Below the pieces are notes generated by a model. That model did no database searches. It saw only the letters and a program-made list of their open reading frames with translations, and had not been told where the DNA came from. A program made the position numbers and the translations under genes. This document shows positions 8,795 to 16,517 of a DNA stretch of 25,610 nt, piece by piece; within the stretch, counting starts at the first letter, position 1; the number at the start of each line of letters is the position of its first letter. Source of the DNA: Cyanobacteria bacterium UBA1186 (GTDB lineage Bacteria > Cyanobacteriota > Vampirovibrionia > Gastranaerophilales > Gastranaerophilaceae); NCBI GenBank assembly GCA_002309875.1, contig DBYM01000012.1, positions 35,553 through 61,162 on the forward strand. Direction: 5' to 3'.

Positions 8795-8831
8795 TTCTTC
8801 ATCTCCCTATCAAAATATATTTTGCCCTCAA

Positions 8832-8860
8832 ATTCTAACAAAAACAGGGTTAAAAGTAAA
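8832..8860 (-). promoter_or_regulatory. Candidate aspS promoter
   Basis: On the minus strand TTTACT (8855-8860), 17 bases, then TAGAAT (8832-8837) with an upstream TG (extended -10). The predicted leader is about 30 nt. It contains a perfect 14-bp palindrome CAAAATA/TATTTTG (8811-8824) close to the expected start point. It lies back to back with the pgeF promoter. Confidence 0.5.
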
Positions 8861-8883
8861 GGTAAAAACGTGTGCCCATTATA

Positions 8884-8892
8884 TGTTATAAT
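8884..8892 (+). promoter_or_regulatory. Extended -10 promoter giving a leaderless pgeF mRNA
   Basis: TGT-TATAAT, a consensus extended -10, ends 6 bases before the ATG at 8899. Transcription from it should start at or next to the A of the ATG. No ribosome binding site precedes that ATG, which agrees with a leaderless message. There is no clear -35. Confidence 0.55.
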
Positions 8893-8898
8893 TTTGCC

Positions 8899-9534
8899 AT
8901 GTTCTATTTCGATTATTACAGAGGACAAAAAGTTCTAAAAAGTGATTTTATTAGCGAAGTGGCGGCTTTTTTCACACTGAGGAAGCACCCGGAACCTGAC
9001 TTTGGCGTAACTCCCAAACAGACGCACAGTGACCATGTGGAATTTGTTGATGACAGAACGGAATATCCGGACACGGACGGTTTAATTTTGACTAAATCAG
9101 GTCAGGCTTGTTATCTGAGGTTTGCTGATTGCACCCCTCTGATTTTTTATAACCCGAAGACAAATATTGGTGCTGTTTCGCACGCAGGCTGGAGAGGAAC
9201 GGCTCAGAAAATCGGAATCAGAACGGTTGAAAAAATGGGCGGTGATCCTTCCGATATTATTGCTGTAATCGGGCCTGCAATCGGCTTATGCTGTTACGAG
9301 GTCTCCGATGAAGTCAGGGCTAAATTATTGGAAACGGTTAGCAATAAAGAGGGCTTATCACAGGGCAGAAACGTCGATTTAAAAGGTATAAACGCACGTC
9401 AACTCCAAGAAATTGGAGTTGAGCGGATAGATATATGCCCTTACTGCACAAGTTGTAACAACGACCTGTTTTATTCATACCGTAAAGAGAACGGCACAAC
9501 CGAACGGCATTATGCTATGCTTGCTCTGCCATAG
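8899..9534 (+). CDS. pgeF: PgeF/YfiH-family laccase-domain protein (purine nucleoside phosphorylase-like)
   Basis: Member of the multicopper polyphenol oxidase / YfiH (DUF152) family, reported to act on purine nucleosides or to edit peptidoglycan precursors. 211 aa from this ATG, slightly shorter than the usual 230-250. Signature pieces in order: QTHSDHV, FADCTPLIFYNP, GAVSHAGWRGT, IGPAIGLCCYEV, CPYCTSCNNDLFYSYR. The metal-binding His and Cys residues are all present. An in-frame GTG at 8872 would add nine residues, but it has only a weak upstream site (AAAGG) and would lie upstream of the -10 box. I therefore prefer ATG 8899, right after the -10. The 3' end overlaps the convergent gene by 20 bp. 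Confidence 0.9.
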   Translation: MFYFDYYRGQKVLKSDFISEVAAFFTLRKHPEPDFGVTPKQTHSDHVEFVDDRTEYPDTDGLILTKSGQACYLRFADCTPLIFYNPKTNIGAVSHAGWRGTAQKIGIRTVEKMGGDPSDIIAVIGPAIGLCCYEVSDEVRAKLLETVSNKEGLSQGRNVDLKGINARQLQEIGVERIDICPYCTSCNNDLFYSYRKENGTTERHYAMLALP

Positions 9535-11212
9535 CGGCTTTTTGGGCAGCCTCTGCTTTGCGTTTTTTATCGAGTTTGTTGGTAATGTAGATATTCAGGT
9601 TAGGAATACCGAGACCGAGTACCAATCCTGAGAATGCATAACCTGCAAGTTGAGCCTTGTTAAGTATTCCGAGACGTTTCTTAACGAGTTTTTTTGCTGC
9701 TTCAGGCAGTTTATCAATATCTTTTGACATTTCTTTGAATGTCTTTGCGATTGTTTTGCCGTTTTCGGTTTTAACGGTTTCGATTCCGTTTTCTGCAAGG
9801 GCTTTAATTATAATTTCATCTCTGTTCTTGAGAGTAGATTTGAATACACGTTCCCAATAACCTTTTTCGGCAACTTCATTGTTTCTGTTCATTACGGATT
9901 CGTATTTGCCTTTGCCCACTGCATTGTGGAGTTTCTTATCCAAACCTTCGGCAACCATTTTATTTACGAAATCACCGAGAACAAGCCAACTCAGGAATCC
10001 GAGAGTGTCTTTTGTGAGGGCTTCTCTGAGTTCGTCTTTATCTCTTGTAGAAATAATTCTTGAGATAATGGTCATACCGTAGATTCCTTTTAATTGGCTT
10101 ATTGTCGGCCAAAAACCTTTGAATGCCATTTTCCCGAAGAATCCTTTTGGTGAAATTTTCTTTATGCCTTTGTTTTCAGGATTTAATGTTGCCAAAACCA
10201 TAGAGAAGAATGCTGCGGCGCTTCCTGCTTTTAAGAATTTGAAGCCCGTGCTTTTATCTTTTGTTCTTCCTTCAACACCGACAAAACCGTCCTGACCTGT
10301 TTTCTTTCTTGTCAGATACATATTAATCGGCTGGATTGACATACCGATTCCTGAAGCAAGAGCAAAGCCTGCTATTGATTTAACACTTTTGTATTTTGAA
10401 AGGTATTTAACAAATACGTTTTCTGAAATTCCTTTATTTTCTTTTATTTGTCTTACAAATGCTTCTTTAACCTTTTCTTTGTTAAATGCTTCTGAAACTT
10501 TATAAACATCTTCGAGTAAAGTCCTGAGGTTTGTTTCACTCTTTGTTCCGTTTTCCAGAGCAGACTCAAGAACGTATTTTGACTGCGCACCGGTATCGGC
10601 AGTAATCAGGTTAACTACGACATCAAGAGAATTATCAGTCTTTTTGCCCGCCCATTTTTTGAAGTTTGTTTTTTCATCATTAATTACTTCGTCAAGAATT
10701 TTGCTTGCTTTTTTGATTGTTTTGTCGGAAATTCTTACGAAACCGTCAGTATCAGCACCTTCTGCGGTAGGATTGAAGGCTTTTACGTTTTTCAGTGTTT
10801 CACGCAGATAATCAATTTGCTGTTTTTCTTTTTCAATCTGACGAGCCTTGTTTTCGGCAAGGATATTCAAAGTTTCGGGCGCAGTCATAATCTGATTTGC
10901 GCTCGTTCCGTACTTGCGGTCTATACCCATAAGAGTTGCGGCAACCGCACCGGCTGCGATACCATATACACCGATTAAGGTGTGGTTAATTGTACCTGAA
11001 GCCTCACGGCGTCCTGTTTCCAAACCTGCGTTAGGTCCGCGTCTGATTGCGTCGCTTGCAGTTCTCGGTATGACCATGAAGGCTACGTCAACAGCATTTG
11101 CACCCATTGCCTGGTTGGTTGCAAAAAATCTCAGGGCAATGTCGCCTGCACCTTTAAACTGCGGGGTAATCTGTAATTGCTTGTTGTCTTGAGTGATTTT
11201 CTGTACGTTCAT
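9515..11212 (-). CDS. Multi-helix membrane protein with N-terminal PQFKG motif (paralogue A)
   Basis: 565 aa from the ATG at 11212 (AAGGA 4 nt upstream). An in-frame TTG five codons earlier touches the GGAGG directly and is unlikely. No named family is recognised. There is a short polar N-terminus with T-P-Q-F-K-G (Phe19). Hydrophobic segments occur near residues 75-95 (IGVYGIAAGAVAATLMG), around SIAGFALASGIGMSIQP, AAAFFSMVLATL, LGFLSWLVLGDF and, near the C-terminus, FSGLVLGLGIPNLNIYI. A long charged helical domain lies between the first and second. It matches the upstream gene in several blocks (RRE-S-G, WPTISQ...ISR, DKDELREA, LGD, GLGIP), so the two are paralogues. It is probably co-transcribed with that gene. 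Possibly an inner-membrane scaffold; function unknown. Confidence 0.75.
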   Translation of the reverse strand: MNVQKITQDNKQLQITPQFKGAGDIALRFFATNQAMGANAVDVAFMVIPRTASDAIRRGPNAGLETGRREASGTINHTLIGVYGIAAGAVAATLMGIDRKYGTSANQIMTAPETLNILAENKARQIEKEKQQIDYLRETLKNVKAFNPTAEGADTDGFVRISDKTIKKASKILDEVINDEKTNFKKWAGKKTDNSLDVVVNLITADTGAQSKYVLESALENGTKSETNLRTLLEDVYKVSEAFNKEKVKEAFVRQIKENKGISENVFVKYLSKYKSVKSIAGFALASGIGMSIQPINMYLTRKKTGQDGFVGVEGRTKDKSTGFKFLKAGSAAAFFSMVLATLNPENKGIKKISPKGFFGKMAFKGFWPTISQLKGIYGMTIISRIISTRDKDELREALTKDTLGFLSWLVLGDFVNKMVAEGLDKKLHNAVGKGKYESVMNRNNEVAEKGYWERVFKSTLKNRDEIIIKALAENGIETVKTENGKTIAKTFKEMSKDIDKLPEAAKKLVKKRLGILNKAQLAGYAFSGLVLGLGIPNLNIYITNKLDKKRKAEAAQKAAMAEQA

Positions 11213-11277
11213 AATTTCCTTTTTCAACCTCCATCGTCTTGTTGTTAACCATCAAATTTTCAGCAACGCTGAGTTAC

Positions 11278-11298
11278 GGGCGCTTATTTTATGCGCCC
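11278..11298 (-). other. GC-rich hairpin spanning the upstream stop codon
   Basis: GGGCGC / GCGCCC with a 9-nt AT-only loop that contains the stop codon of the 528-aa gene. It has no U-run, so it is not an intrinsic terminator. A second small hairpin (TCAGC-GTT-GCTGA on the minus strand, 11260-11272) follows. Possibly an mRNA stability or processing element between the two paralogues. Confidence 0.45.
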
Positions 11299-12875
11299 AC
11301 TTTTGTGGCTGTGCCCGACGACGATGTTTGTAGTTGAACTATTTTCATTTCTTCGGCATGTTTTTTCTTTGTACTTCTTCTGGTAAATATTGGAATAACC
11401 AACCCAAGCAGTATTAATGATACACCAGTATTGGCTATTTGGCAAGCGGAACGCATGTTAACCGCTTTTTTAAGTTCTGCCTGCGTCTTTCCGACCACTT
11501 CTTCGGAGGATTTGAGTTTAACATCTTTAAACCAGTGCCAGAATTTTTTAAGTTTGTTGGCATCTTTTTTGATTGGTTTTGTGTCATTCAAAAGTGCAAT
11601 TCCTGTTTTCTTCTGTATTAATGTTGCGGCACCTTTAGCGGCATAATCACCGAGGAAATACAGGCTTAAGAATGTGCAGATGTCTCTTACGGTTGATTCA
11701 CGGAGTTCGTTTTTATCTTCCGCAGCAGCCATTCTTGACGCAAAGGTCGTTGTTGAAATAATTCTGGCCTGGTCCATGGTCGGGAATTTACCTTTGAACT
11801 CAAACGTATTCCAGGTCGGTAATTTCATCATTGACAAAAGACCTACGAGAATCATTGAAGACATTGAGATTATTTTTTGTTTTGTAAGACCTTCCTGGGT
11901 CTTGTGTTCATGTTCTTTGTTTTTCCCAAAGTCTTCATAGATAGGCGCACCTTTTGTTCCCGATACCTTAGATGTAATCCATCTGTTAATGAATTGCATT
12001 GATGCGGCAAGCGGGAGTACGATAGCAAATCCGAGAACGCTTTTTGTACGTACAAGTTTTTTACCTTTCTTTGCGAACTCGGCGATATCGATCTTTGCAT
12101 CACCTTTTTGTGCTTTGCCAAATTCCTGGAAGAACTTGACAGTGTCCTGCAATAGAGTAGAAATTGTGTTTGCTTTAACTTCTTTACCGCCTTTGACGGT
12201 TATATTTTCGTAGATGTGTATTTTCTGGGCAATATCTTTGGAAATGTTTTCGATTTCAGCCTTGAGGGCTTTTCTTTCTTTCCTGCTCATTGAGTTCATA
12301 TCCTTTTGTGATAACTCTTTGAGTTTATCAACATATCCTTCTATGTCGGCATAAGAGATTTTTCTGCCTACATTTACAACATCATTTCTGTCAACACCTT
12401 CAATTCCTCTGATCATTTGTCTGAAGGTATCTGCGACTTTGTCTGTTGATGCTGAATTAGTGTATGATTCCTGGATTCTTTCTATCAATGAACTGTCAGC
12501 CCAGCACTTAGCCATACGTGCACCTTTTGGCATAATGAGTCCGTTGATACCGGCTGCAACTCCCATAGTTATTAAACTTGGAGTTAAACAGTTTACGATT
12601 AATCCTGAGGATTCTCTTCTGAAGGCTTCAAATCCTGCAAACCAATTGGTTAGAGATTCTACAAATGTACGCGGCAAAATTGCGGATAACATATCGATTA
12701 CCGCAACATTTATCATCGGATTTCTTTCGCAAGCCTGCATGAGTCCGAGCGTAGCAAGCCACAATCCGCCGCCCTTGAAGTTTGGCTCTTTAGAGTCCGT
12801 ACTTTTGTTTGGGATAGACGAATATAAGCTATTTAGATTTCTGTTTTCTACACCAACTTTGTTAATCATACACAT
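11289..12875 (-). CDS. Multi-helix membrane protein with N-terminal PNFKG motif (paralogue B)
   Basis: 528 aa; no named family recognised. The N-terminus is a 30-residue polar stretch ending E-P-N-F-K-G-G (Phe33). Next come a hydrophobic region with RRESSG, a charged helical middle (about 170-260), then membrane-type segments LGFAIVLPLAASMQF, IISMSSMILVGLLSM, CTFLSLYFLGDYAAKG and GVSLILLGLVIPIF, and a basic tail. Shared blocks with the next gene: FKG, RRESSG versus RREASG, FPTMDQ...SR, DKNELRES versus DKDELREA, YFLGD versus LVLGD, LGLVIP versus LGLGIP. The start ATG lacks a strong ribosome binding site; a second ATG lies two codons in. It is followed after 76 nt by its paralogue on the same strand. 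Confidence 0.75.
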   Translation of the reverse strand: MCMINKVGVENRNLNSLYSSIPNKSTDSKEPNFKGGGLWLATLGLMQACERNPMINVAVIDMLSAILPRTFVESLTNWFAGFEAFRRESSGLIVNCLTPSLITMGVAAGINGLIMPKGARMAKCWADSSLIERIQESYTNSASTDKVADTFRQMIRGIEGVDRNDVVNVGRKISYADIEGYVDKLKELSQKDMNSMSRKERKALKAEIENISKDIAQKIHIYENITVKGGKEVKANTISTLLQDTVKFFQEFGKAQKGDAKIDIAEFAKKGKKLVRTKSVLGFAIVLPLAASMQFINRWITSKVSGTKGAPIYEDFGKNKEHEHKTQEGLTKQKIISMSSMILVGLLSMMKLPTWNTFEFKGKFPTMDQARIISTTTFASRMAAAEDKNELRESTVRDICTFLSLYFLGDYAAKGAATLIQKKTGIALLNDTKPIKKDANKLKKFWHWFKDVKLKSSEEVVGKTQAELKKAVNMRSACQIANTGVSLILLGLVIPIFTRRSTKKKHAEEMKIVQLQTSSSGTATKVGA

Positions 12876-12896
12876 TTCATCTAATGCAACACACTG

Positions 12897-12905
12897 ATTA
12901 TATCA
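12897..12905 (-). promoter_or_regulatory. Extended -10 promoter for the paralogue pair
   Basis: On the minus strand TGA-TATAAT, a consensus extended -10. The predicted start is near 12890, about 15 nt before the ATG at 12875. No good -35 box is visible. It likely drives both FKG-motif membrane proteins. Confidence 0.5.
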
Positions 12906-12929
12906 ATGTACATATATAATTAAAAGCAC

Positions 12930-12955
12930 GGCATTTTGAAAATTGCCTTTTTTTT
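12930..12955 (+). terminator. Terminator-like hairpin without an upstream gene
   Basis: GGCATTTT...AAAATTGCC (stem with one bulged T) followed by eight Ts on the plus strand. No plus-strand gene precedes it, because the neighbour upstream is transcribed away. It could end a short antisense or divergent RNA, or shield surE from stray transcription. Confidence 0.5.
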
Positions 12956-13164
12956 GTGAATTGTAAAGCAAATATTAAGATGAATTTTTGATTGTTTTTA
13001 TTTTATAAAGAAATTTATGAATAACATTAGTTCTCGGAGTTTGATTGTTATTATATTTATAAGATGTTTTAAATCAAAAATACGCGAATATTGAGCATGT
13101 CGAATTGTAAATTTTTGTAACGATTTTCGGCAAAAAATAGAGTCTATACTTATATGAATATTAT

Positions 13165-13173
13165 TGTTATAAT
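13165..13173 (+). promoter_or_regulatory. Extended -10 promoter of surE
   Basis: TGT-TATAAT, identical to the element before pgeF. The predicted start is near 13180, giving a leader of about 34 nt that carries AGAGGAAG before the ATG. No convincing -35 box. Confidence 0.5.
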
Positions 13174-13213
13174 AAAAAGGTTAGTGTTTATTACATTTTA
13201 AGAGGAAGTTTTA

Positions 13214-14008
13214 ATGAAGATTCTTATTTCTAACGATGACGGTATTTTGGCAAACGGTATTCATGCCTTAATGGAAGAGTTGTCAAAAAAGCATGATGTT
13301 TATGTTGTAGCACCTGACAGAGAAAGAAGTGCGGCAGGCCATTCTTTGACTTTGCATACACCGCTGAGGGTTGAAGAAGTTGATGCGAAATACGGTGCAA
13401 AGCGCTGCTGGATTACCACAGGCACTCCGGGTGACTGCGTAAAACTTGCCATTAATGCTATATTATCCGAAGATGAAAAACCTGATTTGGTTATATCAGG
13501 AATTAACCACGGGCCGAATTTAGGTGCCGATATTTTGTATTCAGGAACGGTAAGTTGTGCGATGGAAGGCGCTATGATGGGGTTTCCGAGTATTGCGACT
13601 TCTCTTGCAAGTATGAGAACGGATTACGAAGATTTTAAGGTTACGGCATCAGTCGTTTCGGAAATGATTAACCATTTGTCCGATTATAAAATTCCTCCGA
13701 GAACAATTCTGAATATTAATGTTCCCGGCCTCGAAAGGGAAGATATAGCCGGAGTTGCAGTAACAGAACTCGGAAGCAGAATGTTTACAGATGAATATGA
13801 AAAACGTATTGACCCGAGAGGGAAGGTTTATTATTGGATGGCAGGCGAACTTATTACCGAGCCTGATGATGCAAATACCGATATTTCGGCTGTTCGTAAC
13901 AACATGGTTTCCGTAACTCCGATAACTTATGATATGACCAGAACAAATATTATGAAAGAACTTGAACAGAGTTTGTGCAGTGAAAAATTCTGTAATTGGT
14001 TTAAATAG
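13214..14008 (+). CDS. surE: 5'-nucleotidase SurE
   Basis: Metal-dependent nucleoside monophosphate phosphatase of the SurE family, cytoplasmic, linked to stationary-phase survival. 264 aa, normal length. The metal and active-site residues are visible: Asp8-Asp9 in SNDDG, Ser39 in RERSAAGHS, and Asn98 in SGINHGPNLG. The TTGTPGDCVK block and GTVSCAMEGAMMG helix are typical. AGAGGAAG sits 6 nt before the ATG. The tail (CSEKFCNWFK) has two extra cysteines. It is followed by a small tetraloop hairpin (CCGGA-CTAA-TCCGG, 14030-14043) and then a strong terminator. Confidence 0.96.
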   Translation: MKILISNDDGILANGIHALMEELSKKHDVYVVAPDRERSAAGHSLTLHTPLRVEEVDAKYGAKRCWITTGTPGDCVKLAINAILSEDEKPDLVISGINHGPNLGADILYSGTVSCAMEGAMMGFPSIATSLASMRTDYEDFKVTASVVSEMINHLSDYKIPPRTILNINVPGLEREDIAGVAVTELGSRMFTDEYEKRIDPRGKVYYWMAGELITEPDDANTDISAVRNNMVSVTPITYDMTRTNIMKELEQSLCSEKFCNWFK

Positions 14009-14061
14009 GGTAAGTCTTGTATAAAATTGCCGGACTAATCCGGAAGTTTAATAAAACAAAG

Positions 14062-14096
14062 CGGTAAATTATTACAACAGGTAATTTACCGTTTTT
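14062..14096. terminator. Bidirectional intrinsic terminator (surE / glgC)
   Basis: Perfect 10-bp stem CGGTAAATTA / TAATTTACCG with a 10-nt loop, then TTTTTGTTT on the plus strand. Read on the minus strand it is followed by CTTTGTTTTATT. It can end surE on one side and the glgC transcript on the other. Confidence 0.88.
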
Positions 14097-14117
14097 GTTT
14101 GGGTTTACTATGTTGAT

Positions 14118-14276
14118 ATGAAAGTATCATCTTTTTTCAAAATACTGAACAGAAAAATTAATAAGTATGACAAACTTGCTTCAAACCCGTTTTTAAACCA
14201 TGACAAGGTTATAATTATATGGGTTGACGAAAGCAATGAATGTACCTGCCAAAATGAAAAAGATAAAGACAATTAA
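14118..14276 (+). CDS. Candidate small protein, 52 aa
   Basis: Open frame of 52 codons beginning MKVSSFFKILNRKINKYDKL. It continues with a hydrophobic-tryptophan patch (VIIIWVD) and ends in a Cys-x-Cys, acidic/basic tail. It begins after the surE terminator and overlaps the end of glgC by 4 bp. No good ribosome binding site is visible. TACTAT (14106-14111) lies 6 bases before the ATG, the same geometry as pgeF, so a leaderless message is possible. It lies opposite the glgC 3' untranslated region. The composition looks protein-like, but this could be chance. Confidence 0.4.
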   Translation: MKVSSFFKILNRKINKYDKLASNPFLNHDKVIIIWVDESNECTCQNEKDKDN

Positions 14277-15511
14277 GACAATCGTGCCCCTTTTGGTACA
14301 ACGGTTACTCCGCCTTCAGAGACGTAGAATCCTCTTGCAATATCTTCTTCTCTGTTAACACCTATCTTTGTATATGGCGGAATATCGACGTTTTTATCAA
14401 TAATTGCTTTTCTGATTTCAGAATATCTTCCGACGTTTACGTCTTCCATCAAAATACTGTCTGATACCTGAGAGTAACTGTTAATTTTGACTTTTGGCGA
14501 AAGTACGCAGCGTGAAAGCGAACCGCCTGAGATAATGCAGCCTTCTGATACCATTGAATCGGTTGCCATACCGACCCTGTCACCTTCCTGCCAGATGAAT
14601 TTTGCAGGCGGATAGTTATAGTTAAATGTTCTCAAAGGCCAATCAGGCGTATATAAATTCAGTTCAGGCTCGTAATCAAGCAGGTCCATATTAGCCTGCC
14701 AGTATGCATCAATACTCCCGACATCTCTCCAATAGCCTTTTTCACGTTTTGTAATTCCGGGGAAAGTATTTTCCGCAAAATTGTATATATAAACTTTTTT
14801 ACCCTGATTTAACAACATCGGAATTACGTTTTTGCCAAAATCGTGGTTTGAAGTTTTGATTTTGGAGTCTTCTTCAAGAGCATTGACAAGAACATCTTTG
14901 TTAAATATGTAGTTGCCCATGGAAGCCAGGCACATTTTCGGGTTTCCGGGGATTGTTTTCGGAGGTGTTTTTGGTTTTTCAACAAAGCCTGTGAGCCTCC
15001 AGTTGTCGTCTATTTCAATGATTCCAAATTCGTGTGCGTCTTCTATGGGAATGGGAATTGCGGAAATGGTTAAGTCTGCGAAGTTGCTCTTGTGGAATTT
15101 GAGCATTTGATAGACGTCCATTTTGTATATGTGGTCACCGCCAAAAACGCATACAAAATCAGGGTTTTCGTCGTGAATATGAAAAACGTTCTGATAGACG
15201 GCGTCTGCCGTGCCCTGATACCACGTTCCGCCTGTTCTCATCTGAGCGGGCACGAGGTCAACGTATTGGTTTAAGAATGGTGACAATGACCAGCCTCTTG
15301 TTATATGCTTATTCAGAGAATCCGATTTATATTGGGTTAACACTTTGATTTTGTAGAAACCGGAGTTGATGAAATTGTTTAAAACAAAGTCAACAATTCT
15401 GTATCTTCCACCAAATGGTACGGCAGGTTTTGCTCTGTCCTGAGTAAGAGGGTGCAGTCTTTTACCCTCGCCGCCGGCAAGAATCATAACCAAAGCATTA
15501 TCTATTGACAT
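14273..15511 (-). CDS. glgC: Glucose-1-phosphate adenylyltransferase (ADP-glucose pyrophosphorylase)
   Basis: Makes ADP-glucose from ATP and glucose-1-phosphate, the committed step of bacterial glycogen synthesis. 412 aa, the usual length. Seen: the nucleotidyltransferase signature AGGEGKRLHPLT with AKPAVPFGGRYRIVDF; WYQGTADAVYQN; the metal-binding Asp in FGGDHIYKMD; GFVEKP; and EKGYWRDVG. A C-terminal left-handed beta-helix hexapeptide region with ISGGSLSRCVLSP follows. AAGGAG lies 7 nt before the ATG. It is monocistronic: its own promoter lies upstream and a shared terminator lies 180 nt downstream. It shows that the organism can store glycogen. Confidence 0.97.
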   Translation of the reverse strand: MSIDNALVMILAGGEGKRLHPLTQDRAKPAVPFGGRYRIVDFVLNNFINSGFYKIKVLTQYKSDSLNKHITRGWSLSPFLNQYVDLVPAQMRTGGTWYQGTADAVYQNVFHIHDENPDFVCVFGGDHIYKMDVYQMLKFHKSNFADLTISAIPIPIEDAHEFGIIEIDDNWRLTGFVEKPKTPPKTIPGNPKMCLASMGNYIFNKDVLVNALEEDSKIKTSNHDFGKNVIPMLLNQGKKVYIYNFAENTFPGITKREKGYWRDVGSIDAYWQANMDLLDYEPELNLYTPDWPLRTFNYNYPPAKFIWQEGDRVGMATDSMVSEGCIISGGSLSRCVLSPKVKINSYSQVSDSILMEDVNVGRYSEIRKAIIDKNVDIPPYTKIGVNREEDIARGFYVSEGGVTVVPKGARLS

Positions 15512-15530
15512 ATAAATCTCCTTTTCCTCG

Positions 15531-15559
15531 ATTGTATCAAATTTTAATAAAAGTTTCTA
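15531..15559 (-). promoter_or_regulatory. Candidate glgC promoter
   Basis: On the minus strand TAGAAA (15554-15559), 17 bases, TACAAT (15531-15536), with TG one base upstream of the -10. The predicted leader is about 13 nt and holds AAGGAG. Confidence 0.5.
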
Positions 15560-15596
15560 CTGTTTTATTATAAAAAATTCGGATAATATTATTTTT

Positions 15597-15632
15597 CAAA
15601 ACAAAAAGGAACTAAAGAAATACTTTAATTCC
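15597..15632 (-). terminator. Terminator of the flagellar operon
   Basis: On the minus strand GGAATTAAAG / CTTTAGTTCC (10 bp, one G-U pair) with loop TATTT, followed by TTTTTGTTTTG. It sits between the end of the flagellar hook/rod gene and the glgC promoter. On the plus strand the wobble becomes a mismatch and no T-run follows, so it acts in the minus direction. Confidence 0.85.
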
Positions 15633-15677
15633 CTTATAAAACGGAGTTTAACTAATTTTTATTTCAATCAATGGTTA

Positions 15678-16517
15678 CTAATTGCTTGTAGCCATTTCCA
15701 TTGCGGACTGCAACAACTGCTTGTTAGACTTAATCAGTGCATTAACAAGTTCCATTTGGACTTTTGCCTGCTGATAATCTGCCATATTGTTTTTGAAATC
15801 TATGTTAGATTGTTCCAAAAGTCCTGAACGGATTTCGCCTCTGCCGACTACGGGTTTGCCCGATTCGGGAGTTTCCACAAACAGTCCGTCTTTAACTTCA
15901 TACAAACCGCTCGGGTTATGGAAGTTTGCGGTGGCTATTTTATAAAGAGGAACGGAACGGTTTCCGCCGTCTGCTTTACCGTATATTGTTCCGTCGTTTT
16001 TGATTTCATATTCGTCGTATTTGCCTAAGAATTTACCGTTATTCGGGTCAATCCACAGTTTGATATTTGTAGTCGGAATACTCATCGCTCCGCCCTTAAG
16101 TGCGGTTTCTTCGTACAAATCAGCACTTATTGACTTTGTTCCGGACATAATCTCGCCCTTGTCGTTCAGTATGTATCCCTGAACTGTGGCACCGTTTTTA
16201 GCCCTGTAAACACCTTCGCTGTCAAAGGTAAATTCGCCAAGTCTTGTGTAGGAGACCTGTCCTTCAGGATTTCTTATAATGAAAAACCCTTTTCCCTCAA
16301 GGAACAAATTTTCGTTGGAAGTACCGGGAGTTGATTTACCCTGCCCAAAATTCTTGATGTTGTGATCAAGAACGGCACCTCCGAGGAACGTGTTGAACGT
16401 TACTTTGTTTTCTCTGAAGCCCGGAGAATATACGTTGGTTAAGTTATCTCCAAGAACGTCCATCCATTGTATAGTTGCTTTTTGGGTATTTATAGCGGTT
16501 GTGTAAATATCATTCAT
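15678..16517 (-). CDS. Flagellar hook-basal body protein (FlgE/FlgF/FlgG family)
   Basis: Axial flagellar structural protein, 279 aa from the ATG at 16517. Upstream in-frame codons exist, but homology starts at MNDIYTTAINTQKATIQWMD, and AAAGG is 8 nt before this ATG. The N-terminal rod motif DNLTNVYSPGF corresponds to the family's NiANv-TpGF. The centre has FLEGKGFFIIRNPEGQVSYTRLGEF, typical of hook/rod proteins. The C-terminus (SGLLEQSNIDF...MELVNALIKSN...LLQSAM) is the paired helix of the axial family. At 279 aa it is nearer FlgF/FlgG than full hook FlgE, so the exact member is undecided. The ATG overlaps the stop of the FliK-like gene by 8 bases (ATGAATGA), which implies translational coupling. 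Confidence 0.88.
   Translation of the reverse strand: MNDIYTTAINTQKATIQWMDVLGDNLTNVYSPGFRENKVTFNTFLGGAVLDHNIKNFGQGKSTPGTSNENLFLEGKGFFIIRNPEGQVSYTRLGEFTFDSEGVYRAKNGATVQGYILNDKGEIMSGTKSISADLYEETALKGGAMSIPTTNIKLWIDPNNGKFLGKYDEYEIKNDGTIYGKADGGNRSVPLYKIATANFHNPSGLYEVKDGLFVETPESGKPVVGRGEIRSGLLEQSNIDFKNNMADYQQAKVQMELVNALIKSNKQLLQSAMEMATSN

Larger units (their letters stand above)
12876..13213. other. 338-bp AT-rich divergent intergenic region
   Basis: Contains a minus-strand extended -10 for the 528-aa gene (12897-12905), a plus-strand hairpin with T-run (12930-12955) and the surE promoter (13165-13173). I see no open reading frame, repeat array or known RNA in the stretch from 12960 to 13140. It is almost pure A/T with short T-runs. 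Confidence 0.6.

Noticed and set aside
11213..11227. TTG start five codons upstream for the 565-aa protein
   Set aside because: The GGAGG directly abuts the TTG, leaving no spacing; ATG 11212 has its own site.
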